Below are positions 25,844 to 34,747 of a stretch of DNA of 64,000 nt, in pieces. The notes beneath the pieces were generated by a model. That model was given only the letters and a program-made list of their open reading frames with translations, had not been told where the DNA came from and did not search any database. Position 1 is the stretch's first letter. Each line of letters opens with the position of its first letter. The position numbers and the translations under genes are program-made. Location: assembly GCA_018223365.1 (NCBI GenBank), contig JAGTTP010000002.1, positions 62,001-126,000 on the forward strand, written 5' to 3'. This stretch comes from Clostridiaceae bacterium Marseille-Q4145. GTDB lineage: Bacteria; Bacillota; Clostridia; Lachnospirales; Lachnospiraceae.

Positions 25844-26113
25844 TTACTTTTCCCCATCCATCGCCATATACGCATTGGCAACTCGTCTGTAGTCGAATTC
25901 TTTCTTAATCTGCTGTACGGTGAAGTCATCACCATCCATGATACATTCGTAGATATATCTGCCCTCATCATCAATAGTATCATCTTTTACTACCGCACCG
26001 ACTACATAATGTTTTTCTTCAAAATCAAATTCATCTACGACGGCCATTTCCACATCGGAACCGTCTTTTGCTGTCACGTGAAATGTCACGTATTCTTCCA
26101 TCATTTCTTCCAT
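25844..26113 (-). CDS. DUF1292 family protein (UPF0473)
   Basis: 89 residues, acidic, with the family pattern VTFHVTAKDGSDVEMAVVDE followed by HYVVGAV and YIYECIMDGDD. Small soluble protein of unknown function, widespread in Firmicutes. ATG 26113 lies 11 bases after GAGGAG. An internal MMEE start a few codons later is possible. About 60 bases downstream of its stop the terminator stem begins. Confidence 0.82.
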   Translation of the reverse strand: MEEMMEEYVTFHVTAKDGSDVEMAVVDEFDFEEKHYVVGAVVKDDTIDDEGRYIYECIMDGDDFTVQQIKKEFDYRRVANAYMAMDGEK

Positions 26114-26129
26114 TGTTTTAAATTCTCCT

Positions 26130-26333
26130 CTATTTTTTCTTAATATGAATTTCCGGAATGGCTACGTTATCGTAACTGATACTTTCGCCGTGGTGATGCA
26201 CATCCGCCTCTTCTTTATGTCCGTGATGGCCATGAAGATGTACTTCCGGAATGGCCAGATTTTCGCTCTCCACATCATAATCCGGCTCTTTTTCTTTCAT
26301 TTTTCGTTTTTCCCAGAATTTTTTCCAGAACAT
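26130..26333 (-). CDS. Histidine-rich small protein
   Basis: 67 residues. The basic start MFWKKFWEKRKMKEKEPD is followed by two similar segments, LAIPEVHLHGHHGH and VAIPEIHIKKK, separated by EADVHHHGESISYD. Eight His residues in ~20 positions suggest metal binding (inference). No membrane segment or signal peptide. A GGAAGG site precedes the ATG. It lies between gltS and the DUF1292 gene with gaps of 14 and 16 bases. Family not recognised. Confidence 0.7.
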   Translation of the reverse strand: MFWKKFWEKRKMKEKEPDYDVESENLAIPEVHLHGHHGHKEEADVHHHGESISYDNVAIPEIHIKKK

Positions 26334-26347
26334 GATTTCATCCTTCC

Positions 26348-27538
26348 TTACAAGAAATTAATAAATAGTGTGATCACCAGACTGTTCAAAAAGTCCGCAA
26401 ACAAACTTCCTACCAGCGGGATCAGAAGGTAGGCTTTGACTGACGGAGCGTATTTTTCACACAGCACCTGCATATTGGCCATGGCATTTGGGGTTGCACC
26501 CATACCAAAACCGCAGACACCGGAAGAAATCACTGCTGCATCGTAATCCCGTCCCATAACCCAGAAAACAACAAAATACGTAAAAACAAACATCAGCACT
26601 ACCTGTCCTGCCAGTAAGATCAGCAGCGGAAGCGCCAAATCCGCCAGCTGCCAGAGCTTCAACGTAATCATGGCAATCCCAAGAAACAGGGACAGGCTGA
26701 TACCACCGATATCGTTGATCTCACCCATATAAGTCGTATATTTTCCAGTATATTCACCAATATTTCTCATAACAGCGGCTGCGATCATGGCTCCGATATA
26801 GATCGGGAAGGTCATGCCGGTCATGGACAGAAGATCTGACAGAATCGTGCCGATACCCATGGCAATAATCAGCTGAAACACAGCAGCCGGATACATGCTG
26901 GTATGACGCTCATGCTTCCGCTCCTCTTCTACCAGAAGGCTGTCATCCTCTGTAACTGCCGTAGACAAAAGATTCTTTTTCTCAATCAGACGTTTTCCGA
27001 TAGGGCCACCCATCATACTGCCTGCGATCAGACCAAAGGTAGCAGCTGCGGTACAAAGCGTAGATGCGCCTTCAATGCCAAAGTCTTCCAGCACCGGACC
27101 AAATGCACCTGCAGTACCATGTCCGCCAACCATGGGAATAGAACCGGTACATAAGCCCACCAGCACATCAATGTGCAGTAATTTTGCAAGGCCTACTGCC
27201 AGGAAGTTCTGTGACACGATCAGTACAATGACCAGTCCCAGAAATACAATCAGTGCTTTTCCTCCGCTCTTCAGGACTTTTAAGTTCGCCTGAAAACCTA
27301 CAGATGTGAAAAAAAATACCATACAGACTTCTTTTAAAATGTCATCAAATGAAAACTCTGCAATTCCGGTGACGTAACATACACAGGTCAGCACTGCAAA
27401 TACAACGCCTCCGATGACCGGGGCAGGAATGCAGAATCGTTCCAGAATATTTACCCGTTTTCTTAAAAATTTTCCAAGCATCAGAGCCACAACCGCTGCG
27501 GCAATGGTCTGATACATATCAAGATGTATCATATTCAT
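26348..27538 (-). CDS. gltS: Sodium/glutamate symporter family protein GltS
   Basis: 396 residues with about ten to twelve hydrophobic spans. GltS family hallmarks are IPAPVIGGVVFAVLTC near the N-terminus, LCTGSIPMVGGHGTAGAFGP, LIAGSMMGGPIGKRLI and, in the second half, SSGVCGFGMGATPNAMANMQ. Members import glutamate with sodium across the cell membrane. It follows a TAXI-type binding lipoprotein by 4 bases, which is an unusual partner for a GltS carrier. The true substrate is therefore uncertain. Confidence 0.9.
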   Translation of the reverse strand: MNMIHLDMYQTIAAAVVALMLGKFLRKRVNILERFCIPAPVIGGVVFAVLTCVCYVTGIAEFSFDDILKEVCMVFFFTSVGFQANLKVLKSGGKALIVFLGLVIVLIVSQNFLAVGLAKLLHIDVLVGLCTGSIPMVGGHGTAGAFGPVLEDFGIEGASTLCTAAATFGLIAGSMMGGPIGKRLIEKKNLLSTAVTEDDSLLVEEERKHERHTSMYPAAVFQLIIAMGIGTILSDLLSMTGMTFPIYIGAMIAAAVMRNIGEYTGKYTTYMGEINDIGGISLSLFLGIAMITLKLWQLADLALPLLILLAGQVVLMFVFTYFVVFWVMGRDYDAAVISSGVCGFGMGATPNAMANMQVLCEKYAPSVKAYLLIPLVGSLFADFLNSLVITLFINFL

Positions 27539-27542
27539 TTAT

Positions 27543-28514
27543 TTATTTGTTTCCTTCCTTTGTGGTTACGTCAATGCCGCATTCTTTATAATAGTCTGCG
27601 GCTCCCGGGTGAAAGGGAATAGAAATTCCGTCGGTGGAGGAAGATTCATCAAGCACCAGATCCAGAGGAAGAGCATACTGTAATTTCTGACTGTTCCCGA
27701 ACAAAAGTCCTGTTATCTGTTTTACTGTCTTTGCGGACAATTTGTCACTGGCCAGAAGAAGTGCTTTCACACCTACCGTGGAGACTTCCTCTGCCTGTCC
27801 GGAATAAGTATCTGCCGGAATTACATACGTCTCATATGCCGGATAAGCACTCAGAAGCCGGCCGGCGCCCTCTCCATCCACATTCAGGAAACGAATCTCA
27901 CACTGACGGGTCAGTTCTTCCAGCACTGTCGTCTGCACACCTGCTGTACAGAACATGGCGTCAATCTCACCTTTTTGCAGGGCGTCCGCTGCTTCTGTAT
28001 ACGTAAAATATTTCATTTCCACCAGTCGGTCACCAAGACCGTAGGCTTCCAGAATCTGCCGGGCATTCTGCTCGGTTCCTGACTCTTCTTCTCCGATGCT
28101 CACGGTCTTTCCCTGCAGATCTTCTATGGATGCAATCTCTGAATCTGCGCGAACTGCAACCTGGCAGGCTTCCGTATAAAGCCCGGCCACGGCACTGAAG
28201 TTTGCATAGGATTCCCCATCTGCAAATACGCCGGTTCCTGCATATGCATCCTCCGCCATATCCGCCTGGGCAATGGCCATCTGTACATAATCCTCGGAAA
28301 GCAACCGGATATTAGCCGCTGATCCGGCCGTCGTCCGCACTTCAATTGGATCTGTTCCTTCCCCTTCTTCGGCAAGCTTTGCGAAAGCATCACCAAATGC
28401 CTGATACATTCCGCCCAGTCCTGCTGCACCGAATCGGATGCGTCCGGCACTGCTGCCGCATCCCATCAACATCAGCGCTGCCATTCCGACGGCAAATAAT
28501 TGTTTTGTCTTCAT
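27543..28514 (-). CDS. TAXI family solute-binding lipoprotein
   Basis: 323 residues. A lipoprotein signal peptide ends LMLMGC with Cys at residue 19. The mature part shows the TAXI pattern: FGAAGLGGMYQAFGDAFAKL, VRTTAGSAANIRLLSEDYVQ, LQGKTVSIGEEESGTEQNAR. TAXI proteins normally serve TRAP transporters and are often glutamate- or organic-acid-related. No TRAP permease is adjacent; the gltS-type carrier follows instead. Its ATG directly abuts the recD2 stop (TAAATG), with GAGAGGG as ribosome site. Confidence 0.88.
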   Translation of the reverse strand: MKTKQLFAVGMAALMLMGCGSSAGRIRFGAAGLGGMYQAFGDAFAKLAEEGEGTDPIEVRTTAGSAANIRLLSEDYVQMAIAQADMAEDAYAGTGVFADGESYANFSAVAGLYTEACQVAVRADSEIASIEDLQGKTVSIGEEESGTEQNARQILEAYGLGDRLVEMKYFTYTEAADALQKGEIDAMFCTAGVQTTVLEELTRQCEIRFLNVDGEGAGRLLSAYPAYETYVIPADTYSGQAEEVSTVGVKALLLASDKLSAKTVKQITGLLFGNSQKLQYALPLDLVLDESSSTDGISIPFHPGAADYYKECGIDVTTKEGNK

Positions 28515-31358
28515 TTATCGTCCCTCTCTTGTTTCTATCCTGTCCATCGACTGCTGCAACCGCTCTTTTAAAAGCGTATTCCGTCGGTAGACCGTCACAT
28601 TCCGCACGGCACAGGCCAGGGCTTTTCTGGTTCCCACCATGACAAGAATTTTCTTCGCCCTTGTAATTCCCGTATAGATCAGATTTCTCTGCAGCATCAC
28701 ATAATGATTCATGAGCACCGGCATCACCACAATGGGGTATTCAGATCCCTGTGCTTTGTGAATGGTGGTGGCATAAGCATGTACCAGTTCATCCAGTTCG
28801 GAAGACTCATATTCCACCACATGCTGATCAAAATTGACTTTCAGTGTCCGGTTCTGGAGATCCACCGATTCAATGATACCGATGTCTCCGTTAAATACTT
28901 CTTTATCATAATTATTCCTGATCTGCATGACTTTGTCATCCCGCCGGAAAATAAAACCGCTTCGCCGTAATCCGTCACCCTGGGGATTCAAAGCCTCCTG
29001 CAGCGCCAGATTGAGATTCGTCGCTCCAACGACACCTTTCTGCATAGGCGTTAATACCTGGATCTGCGAAGACGGCGTGCGGTAATAACGGGACAGCTTA
29101 TGCTGCACCAGACTGACAATCTCCCGCACTGCTTCTTCCGGATCTTCTTTGGTCGTAAAGAAAAAGTCTGTCTCTTTTCCATTGGAGAGATCCGGCATCT
29201 GTCCCTCATTGATCCTGTGGGCATTCATGATAATCCGGCTGGTCTGTGCCTGGCGGAAAATGCGGGTCAGGCGGATCACCGGAACCACTCCGGAATCAAT
29301 CAGATCCCTCAATACATTTCCTGCGCCTACCGATGGCAGCTGGTCAATGTCTCCCACCAGAACCACTCTCATGCCCGCCGGGATGGCTTTGAGCAGTGAA
29401 TTCATGAGCACCAGATCAATCATGGAACACTCATCGACAATGAGCACATCTCCTTCCAGGAGATTTTCCTCATTTTTCTGATAGCCCTCCGGCGGCTTAC
29501 ACTCCAAAAGCCTGTGAATGGTCTTTGCTTCCAACCCGGTTGTCTCCGTCATACGCTTGGCTGCTCTTCCAGTTGGTGCTGCCAGCAGAATCTTTAACCC
29601 GAAGGACTGATAAGCAGAAATAATGCCTTTCGTCGTCGTGGTCTTTCCTGTACCGGGTCCTCCGGTAAGAATCATTATCTTGGAAACTGCAGCCTGTCGG
29701 ATGGCATCTGCCTGAATCTCATCATATTCCATACCGATTTTGGCTTCGATCTTCTTTACATCAATAGAAAGAGCCCTATTTTCGGTCCGCTTCCGCGCTT
29801 CCATCAGAGATGTCCATAGGCGATCCTGTGCCGGATTCTGTAACAGTTTCCGGATTTTAGCAGCAACGCCCACCTCCGCATAGTAAAAAGGCGGCAGATA
29901 AATAGCGTCCCCTTTCTCTTCCGATACCGGTTCTGAGATCACATCTTTGTCCGCCAGCATCTGGTCCAGGGTCATGACGATACTGCTTTCTTCGGCTTCC
30001 AGAAGTTCGGCTGCCCGTTTTATAAGTTGTCCTTTATAGGCATAAACATGGCCTTCATCTGCCAGGCTGCTTAACGTATACATGATACCGCTTCGGAGAC
30101 GCACAAACGCTTCTTTTCCAATGCCCAGCTTCTCCGCGATGCTATCTGCCGTCTTAAAACCAATGCCCCAGATATCGTCTGCCAGCCGGAATGGATTTTC
30201 CTTTACCTGTGCGATACTGTCATTTCCATATTGACGGTAAATCTTGGCTGCGAAAGAAGTACTCACTCCATGATCCTGCAGAAAAAGCATGACATTTTTA
30301 ATCTCTTTCTGCCGCTCCCAGCTTTCATGAATCTGCCGGATTCGTTTTTCACCGATGCCTTCCACTTCTTTCAGCCGGGAAATATCACACTCAATCACAT
30401 CCATGGTGTCAGTCCCGAAAAGCCCCACTATCCGTTTGGCAAATTTAGGTCCTACACCTTTGATCAGACCGGAACCCAGGTATTTCTCAATACCAAAAAC
30501 TGTCGCCGGAAGCGTTTCTTCCCAGCTCTCTGCCACGAACTGACGGCCATATTTACTGTCCACCTTCCAGTTGCCGTCAATGAGCAGCACCGAACCTACA
30601 TTGACATCCAGAAGATTTCCAATGACTGTTACCAGATCGTTATAATTCTTCACTGCGCATTTAAGTACTGTATAGCCATTTTCCGGGTTCTGATAAGTAA
30701 TTCGTTCCACCACGCCACGAAGTTTCATGGTTGAATGTTTCGGCTTCTCCGGAACAGCAGGATTTCTTTCCAGTGCATTGTTTTCTGATGATGCCGATTT
30801 CCCGGTCCGTGCCTCCCGCATCTCTTTTACCATACACTCATAGACCTGCTGGTTCATCCGGCAGTCATTCAGCGCCCGGTGTGCACCGTCCGTTGTGAGA
30901 CCATAGTAAGAAGCCAGATCGGTCAGTTTATGATGGGAAAGATTCGGAAGATGCTTTCTTGCCAGAGGGAGTGTATCTATATAGTCGTTGACAGGAACAG
31001 AGCCATAATATTTCTCCGCGTCCCTGCAGATAAATTTCATATCAAAAGAAGCAATATTGTGACCCACCAGAGGATAACCTTCCGTGAAATCCAGAAATTC
31101 CTGCAGCACTTTTACAAACCGCGGCGCATAAGCTACCATTTGATCGGTAATGCCGTTTACCTGACTTGCACCTGACGGAATATGCCGTCCCGGATTGACC
31201 AGAGTACTGAACTCATCCACGACTTTTCCTCCCCGGACCTTCACAGCAGAAATCTCTACCACTTCGTCATATACGCGGGAGATGCCTGTAGTTTCCAGAT
31301 CAAAGACCACATAATCAGGCGTGTATTTCGTTTTCTGGGTTCCTCGTTTGGCTACCAT
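28515..31358 (-). CDS. recD2: DnaQ-like exonuclease fused to RecD2-type helicase
   Basis: 947 residues from ATG 31358, placed 8 bases after AAGGAG; the frame continues to a TTG at 31379 inside the ribosome site. Residues ~10-185 are a DEDDh 3'-5' exonuclease: VVFDLETTG, LVGHNIASFDMKF, HRALNDC. From ~210 the RecD2 helicase starts (RGVVERITYQNPENGYTVLK), with helix-hairpin-helix repeats (GVGPKFAKRIVGLFG). Walker A is GGPGTGKTTT near 562, Walker B VDECSMIDL. The C-terminal YATTIHKAQGSEYP and ITRAKK are superfamily 1B motifs. It should unwind DNA 5'-3' and might also degrade 3' ends. The fusion is not the common RecD2 layout. Confidence 0.92.
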   Translation of the reverse strand: MVAKRGTQKTKYTPDYVVFDLETTGISRVYDEVVEISAVKVRGGKVVDEFSTLVNPGRHIPSGASQVNGITDQMVAYAPRFVKVLQEFLDFTEGYPLVGHNIASFDMKFICRDAEKYYGSVPVNDYIDTLPLARKHLPNLSHHKLTDLASYYGLTTDGAHRALNDCRMNQQVYECMVKEMREARTGKSASSENNALERNPAVPEKPKHSTMKLRGVVERITYQNPENGYTVLKCAVKNYNDLVTVIGNLLDVNVGSVLLIDGNWKVDSKYGRQFVAESWEETLPATVFGIEKYLGSGLIKGVGPKFAKRIVGLFGTDTMDVIECDISRLKEVEGIGEKRIRQIHESWERQKEIKNVMLFLQDHGVSTSFAAKIYRQYGNDSIAQVKENPFRLADDIWGIGFKTADSIAEKLGIGKEAFVRLRSGIMYTLSSLADEGHVYAYKGQLIKRAAELLEAEESSIVMTLDQMLADKDVISEPVSEEKGDAIYLPPFYYAEVGVAAKIRKLLQNPAQDRLWTSLMEARKRTENRALSIDVKKIEAKIGMEYDEIQADAIRQAAVSKIMILTGGPGTGKTTTTKGIISAYQSFGLKILLAAPTGRAAKRMTETTGLEAKTIHRLLECKPPEGYQKNEENLLEGDVLIVDECSMIDLVLMNSLLKAIPAGMRVVLVGDIDQLPSVGAGNVLRDLIDSGVVPVIRLTRIFRQAQTSRIIMNAHRINEGQMPDLSNGKETDFFFTTKEDPEEAVREIVSLVQHKLSRYYRTPSSQIQVLTPMQKGVVGATNLNLALQEALNPQGDGLRRSGFIFRRDDKVMQIRNNYDKEVFNGDIGIIESVDLQNRTLKVNFDQHVVEYESSELDELVHAYATTIHKAQGSEYPIVVMPVLMNHYVMLQRNLIYTGITRAKKILVMVGTRKALACAVRNVTVYRRNTLLKERLQQSMDRIETREGR

Positions 31359-31390
31359 CCAATTGCTCCTTATGTTCAAAAGTATATTTC

Positions 31391-31420
31391 ATTATAGCAC
31401 AATTAAGACCTCTCAAACAA
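31391..31420 (-). promoter_or_regulatory. Putative promoter of recD2
   Basis: Minus-strand TATAAT (31391-31396) with TTGTTT (31415-31420) 18 bases away. The -10 is perfect, the -35 weak. It would drive recD2 and possibly the TAXI-gltS genes behind it. Confidence 0.5.
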
Positions 31421-31430
31421 TGGCGCGCAA

Positions 31431-31469
31431 ACAAAAATCCCGGGATGGTGGCCAGATCCAATCCCGGGA
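31431..31469 (-). terminator. Terminator of the thiamine salvage operon
   Basis: 9-bp stem TCCCGGGAT / ATCCCGGGA (31438-31446 and 31461-31469), then TTTTTGTTT on the minus strand. It starts 23 bases after the thiY stop. Confidence 0.85.
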
Positions 31470-31491
31470 CTTTCTGTTCTATTTCATTTTA

Positions 31492-32550
31492 CTATTCACC
31501 TAAATTTACCATTACATCAGATACTTCTACAGACTGATCAATGAGTCCGTTTGCCAGCATCCAGTCGATGTTCTGCTGCCAGCAGTCATCCGTCATACTT
31601 AAAAATGCAGCATCATCTGTTGCCATCAACGGGAGCAGGGTTGCACAGGACTGCTCCTCCACAGACTGCGTCAGTGGGAAGTTCTCCTCGTTCTGGTTCT
31701 CCATCAGGATCGCAAGGCATCCATCCGGATCAGCCTGGAAATCTGCAAAGCCTTTCTTGCAGGCGCGGATAAATCCTTCTGCCACTTCCGGCTCATTTTC
31801 CAAAATATCATTGTTGGTAAGGAACACCTCTTCATAGTAATTCGGGATGCCATATCCATTTACCATAAAGTAGTTAACATCAAATCCCTCTTCTTCCATC
31901 TGAGGTACTTCATGGTTTACGAGACAGCCGATCGTCGCATCTACATTTCCGGTGGTCATGGAACTCATCAGATCAAATCCTACATCAACCATGTTCACAT
32001 CAGAAGAGTCTGCACCAACATTTTCTATCATACATTTAATAAAAGCTTCACTAAGGGCAGTTCCACCATAGCCAATCGTTTTTCCTGCCAGGTCTTCCGG
32101 TCCGGTGATATTTTTATCTTTCAGAGAAAGGATAACGCACAGTGGAGACTGCACGATCGCACCGATAGCCTTCACCGGTGTTTTCTGATTGGCAATGGCC
32201 TGAATTACGTCATGCTGATAATACATGCCAATCTCAGCTTTACCTGCTGCTACTAAAGACAGGGCATCGCTTGCATTGGAAGGAAAACGGATCTGTACAT
32301 CCAGTCCTTCCTCTTTAAAATATCCTCTTTCGATAGCCGTGTAAAGAAATGCATGGATGGCATTCGGGTACCAGTCCAGTACCACATTGACTTCTCTTAA
32401 TGCATCTTCTTCGACTGCTTCCTCCTCCACTGCCTCTTCTGCCGTTTCAGAAGGATTGGTATTGGAAGCCGATTCCGTTTTTCCGCATCCGAAAAGCATG
32501 GTTACACTTAAAGTTGCTGCAAGGGCAGCTGCTAATATTCTTTTTTTCAC
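31492..32550 (-). CDS. thiY: ABC transporter substrate-binding lipoprotein, ThiY/NMT1 type
   Basis: 352 residues from GTG 32550 (VKKRILAAALAATLSVTMLF), which has AGAGGA 8 bases upstream and gives a clean lipoprotein signal with Cys 22. The ATG at 32577 is poorly spaced. The mature protein has an acidic linker (ETAEEAVEEEAVEEDA) and an NMT1/THI5-like fold with VVLDWYPNAIHAFLYTAIER and FPSNASDALSLVAAGKAEIG. It should bind a thiamine pyrimidine precursor such as formylaminopyrimidine, delivered to ThiX/ThiZ. It is the last gene of the TPP-controlled operon. Confidence 0.87.
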   Translation of the reverse strand: MKKRILAAALAATLSVTMLFGCGKTESASNTNPSETAEEAVEEEAVEEDALREVNVVLDWYPNAIHAFLYTAIERGYFKEEGLDVQIRFPSNASDALSLVAAGKAEIGMYYQHDVIQAIANQKTPVKAIGAIVQSPLCVILSLKDKNITGPEDLAGKTIGYGGTALSEAFIKCMIENVGADSSDVNMVDVGFDLMSSMTTGNVDATIGCLVNHEVPQMEEEGFDVNYFMVNGYGIPNYYEEVFLTNNDILENEPEVAEGFIRACKKGFADFQADPDGCLAILMENQNEENFPLTQSVEEQSCATLLPLMATDDAAFLSMTDDCWQQNIDWMLANGLIDQSVEVSDVMVNLGE

Positions 32551-32569
32551 AATCGTAGTCCTCTTTCGT

Positions 32570-33331
32570 TTAGTCATTTCTCCAGTGGATCAGTCGTTTT
32601 TCCAGAATCGCTACCAGTTCGGTGAAGAACATGGCTACCACGGAGAGCAGGAGAATCGGTGCAAATACACCGGCTCCGTCAAGCTGCGTCATCATTCGTC
32701 TGCTGAAATATCCAAGTCCGCTCTGTGCGCCAAGCCATTCGCCAATGGCAGCTCCGATGATGGACATGGGAACAGCCATTTTGATGGCAGAAAAGAAGCA
32801 GGGAAGCACTGCCGGAATTTTCAGTTTAAAAAAGATCTGGCGTTTACTTGCGCCAAAGGTAAATAACAATTCTTCCATCTCTGTCTTTACCGATTTAAAT
32901 CCGTCAAATACCGTGATGGTAATAGGGAAAAAGGTAATCAATACCGTTACCAGCACTTTACTCCAGATACCATAACCAAACCAGAGCACAAAAAGCGGTG
33001 CCAATGCAGTGGTCGGAATCGTCTGGGAAGCAATAATTAACGGATATAATGCTTTTTCCGCAATCTCACTGATATCCATAAGAACGGCAAGTCCCAGTCC
33101 CAGAACAATAGAAATGGAAAGTCCGATGGCAACTACCGACATGGTAGCCGGAAGATGCGCTGTAAATAACGGACCTCGCAGTTCCCAGAGACGGACTAAA
33201 ATCTGCGTCGGTGACGGCAGAATATAGGCTGCATCAATTCCCATAGCAGCAGCCTGCCAGAACATCAGTAATACTGCCAGGAGAATCAAGGCCGGAAGAT
33301 TTGCATTCCCGCGTTTTTTCGTCTCATTCAT
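32570..33331 (-). CDS. thiX: ABC transporter permease, ThiX type
   Basis: 253 residues with about six membrane spans. The BPD_transp_1 coupling region is FGASKRQIFFKLKIPAVLPC. Motifs ASQTIPTTALAPLFVLWFGY and IGAAIGEWLGAQSGLGYFSR match SsuC/ThiX-type permeases. It forms the channel for pyrimidine precursor uptake with ThiZ and ThiY. ATG follows AGGAGG by 9 bases, directly after the thiZ stop. Confidence 0.9.
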   Translation of the reverse strand: MNETKKRGNANLPALILLAVLLMFWQAAAMGIDAAYILPSPTQILVRLWELRGPLFTAHLPATMSVVAIGLSISIVLGLGLAVLMDISEIAEKALYPLIIASQTIPTTALAPLFVLWFGYGIWSKVLVTVLITFFPITITVFDGFKSVKTEMEELLFTFGASKRQIFFKLKIPAVLPCFFSAIKMAVPMSIIGAAIGEWLGAQSGLGYFSRRMMTQLDGAGVFAPILLLSVVAMFFTELVAILEKRLIHWRND

Positions 33332-34081
33332 CTACGGATTCCTCCTGAGCATTTCAATTAAATTTTCTTTTAATTCCACGATTTCAGAACGGGTCAGTTC
33401 TTCCCTTGTTCGCGGATATTCTGCCGGAACTTCAATGGATTTTAAGTGAGTGATGGGAATTTCTTCCACCACCAGGATTCGGCTGGATAAAAAGACTGCC
33501 TCCTCCACATCATGGGTAATAAAAAGAACGGTCTTCTGCTCGCGTTCCCATTGTTCCAAAAGCCATTCCCGCATGGAAAGGCGTGTCAGATAATCAAGGG
33601 CGGAGAAAGGTTCATCCAGAAGCAAAAGATCTGATCCGGTGAGCACAGTTCTGGCAAATGCTGCACGCTGCCGCATACCGCCGGAAAGCTCCCGTGGAGA
33701 CTTCTTTCCCCAATCTTTTAAACCGACAGATTCCAATGCCTGCTCTGCCCGCTCTTCCATCTCTGCTTTGGAAATGCTCCCCTGAATTTCCATGGGAAGC
33801 ATAACATTTTCCTTTACTGTCCGCCATGGGAACAGCATGTCCTGCTGCGGCATATAACCACAGTAGTTTTTAAGACCATTGATATTCTGTCCATTGACCA
33901 GAATATTTCCTTCTGCAGGAGGGAGAAGCTTATTGACCAGCCGAAAAATCGTACTTTTTCCGCAGCCGGAAGGACCGATTACGGACACGAATTCTCCATC
34001 CTGGACAGTAAAGGACAGATGGTCAATGATGGAAAAATCTTCACAGTCATACTGAAATCTTACGTTATCAAATGTAAGCAT
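33332..34081 (-). CDS. thiZ: ABC transporter ATP-binding protein, ThiZ type
   Basis: 249 residues. Walker A is GPSGCGKSTIF, the signature is ELSGGMRQRAAFART, Walker B is LLLDEPFSALD, and the H-loop is LFITHDVEEAVF. Sequence type matches SsuB/ThiZ-type ATPases. Position between tenA and thiX assigns it to pyrimidine precursor import. GAGGAAATAGTGT precedes its ATG. Confidence 0.9.
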   Translation of the reverse strand: MLTFDNVRFQYDCEDFSIIDHLSFTVQDGEFVSVIGPSGCGKSTIFRLVNKLLPPAEGNILVNGQNINGLKNYCGYMPQQDMLFPWRTVKENVMLPMEIQGSISKAEMEERAEQALESVGLKDWGKKSPRELSGGMRQRAAFARTVLTGSDLLLLDEPFSALDYLTRLSMREWLLEQWEREQKTVLFITHDVEEAVFLSSRILVVEEIPITHLKSIEVPAEYPRTREELTRSEIVELKENLIEMLRRNP

Positions 34082-34084
34082 ACA

Positions 34085-34747
34085 CTATTTCCTCATTTCC
34101 CATGCCATGTCCCAGAACGCTTTTTCATAGCGGGAGCATGCGGTGAAGATTTCGGAAAGATGTACAAGCTGTGCTTCATTGTAGTCTGCTGCCAGACGAT
34201 CAACTAAAACCACAAGGGATTCATTTTCCTCATGATAGCTGTCTGACACATAACCGGATACCCATTCTCCATAAAACGGATGTTTGTCTGCTTCCGGGTG
34301 CTCAGCTACAATCTGGCGGGCAATTGCCTCATAACTCAGTGCGCAGGAAAGAATGGAAGCTGCTACTTCTGCCTGCCCTTCTTCATAAGCCACGCGGAGC
34401 ATATAGGAGGTATAAGACAGATTATCAAGGGCCTGCTTCGTATGTTCTGCCTCTTCCGGCGTGATGCCAAGGCGTGCCATGTAGCTTCTGTGAATATCCA
34501 TCTCTCCATCTAAAATCGCATGGGTGGAATTTGCAAAGCGTTTCATAAACTCCATGTCCTTCGCCTTTGCAACGCCAATAGCAAATACTTTCGTATAATC
34601 AAGAAGATACAGATAGTCCTGTATCATATAATATTTGAATTTTTCTTTATCCAGAGTTCCGTCGGCAATCCCCTGTACAAAGGGGTGCTGATGGTATTCT
34701 GCCCAGATAGATTCTGTGTCTTTCAAAAGACGTTCTGTAACGGTCAT
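34085..34747 (-). CDS. tenA: Aminopyrimidine aminohydrolase / thiaminase II TenA
   Basis: 220 residues. TenA hydrolyses damaged thiamine or aminopyrimidines to HMP for salvage. Visible features: FKYYMIQDYLYLLDYTKVFA, the catalytic Cys in AASILSCALSYEAIARQ, and YGEWVSGYVSDSYHEENESL. The start overlaps the thiD stop as ATGA. The product HMP is the substrate of the upstream ThiD, so the operon forms a complete uptake, release and phosphorylation route. Confidence 0.93.
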   Translation of the reverse strand: MTVTERLLKDTESIWAEYHQHPFVQGIADGTLDKEKFKYYMIQDYLYLLDYTKVFAIGVAKAKDMEFMKRFANSTHAILDGEMDIHRSYMARLGITPEEAEHTKQALDNLSYTSYMLRVAYEEGQAEVAASILSCALSYEAIARQIVAEHPEADKHPFYGEWVSGYVSDSYHEENESLVVLVDRLAADYNEAQLVHLSEIFTACSRYEKAFWDMAWEMRK

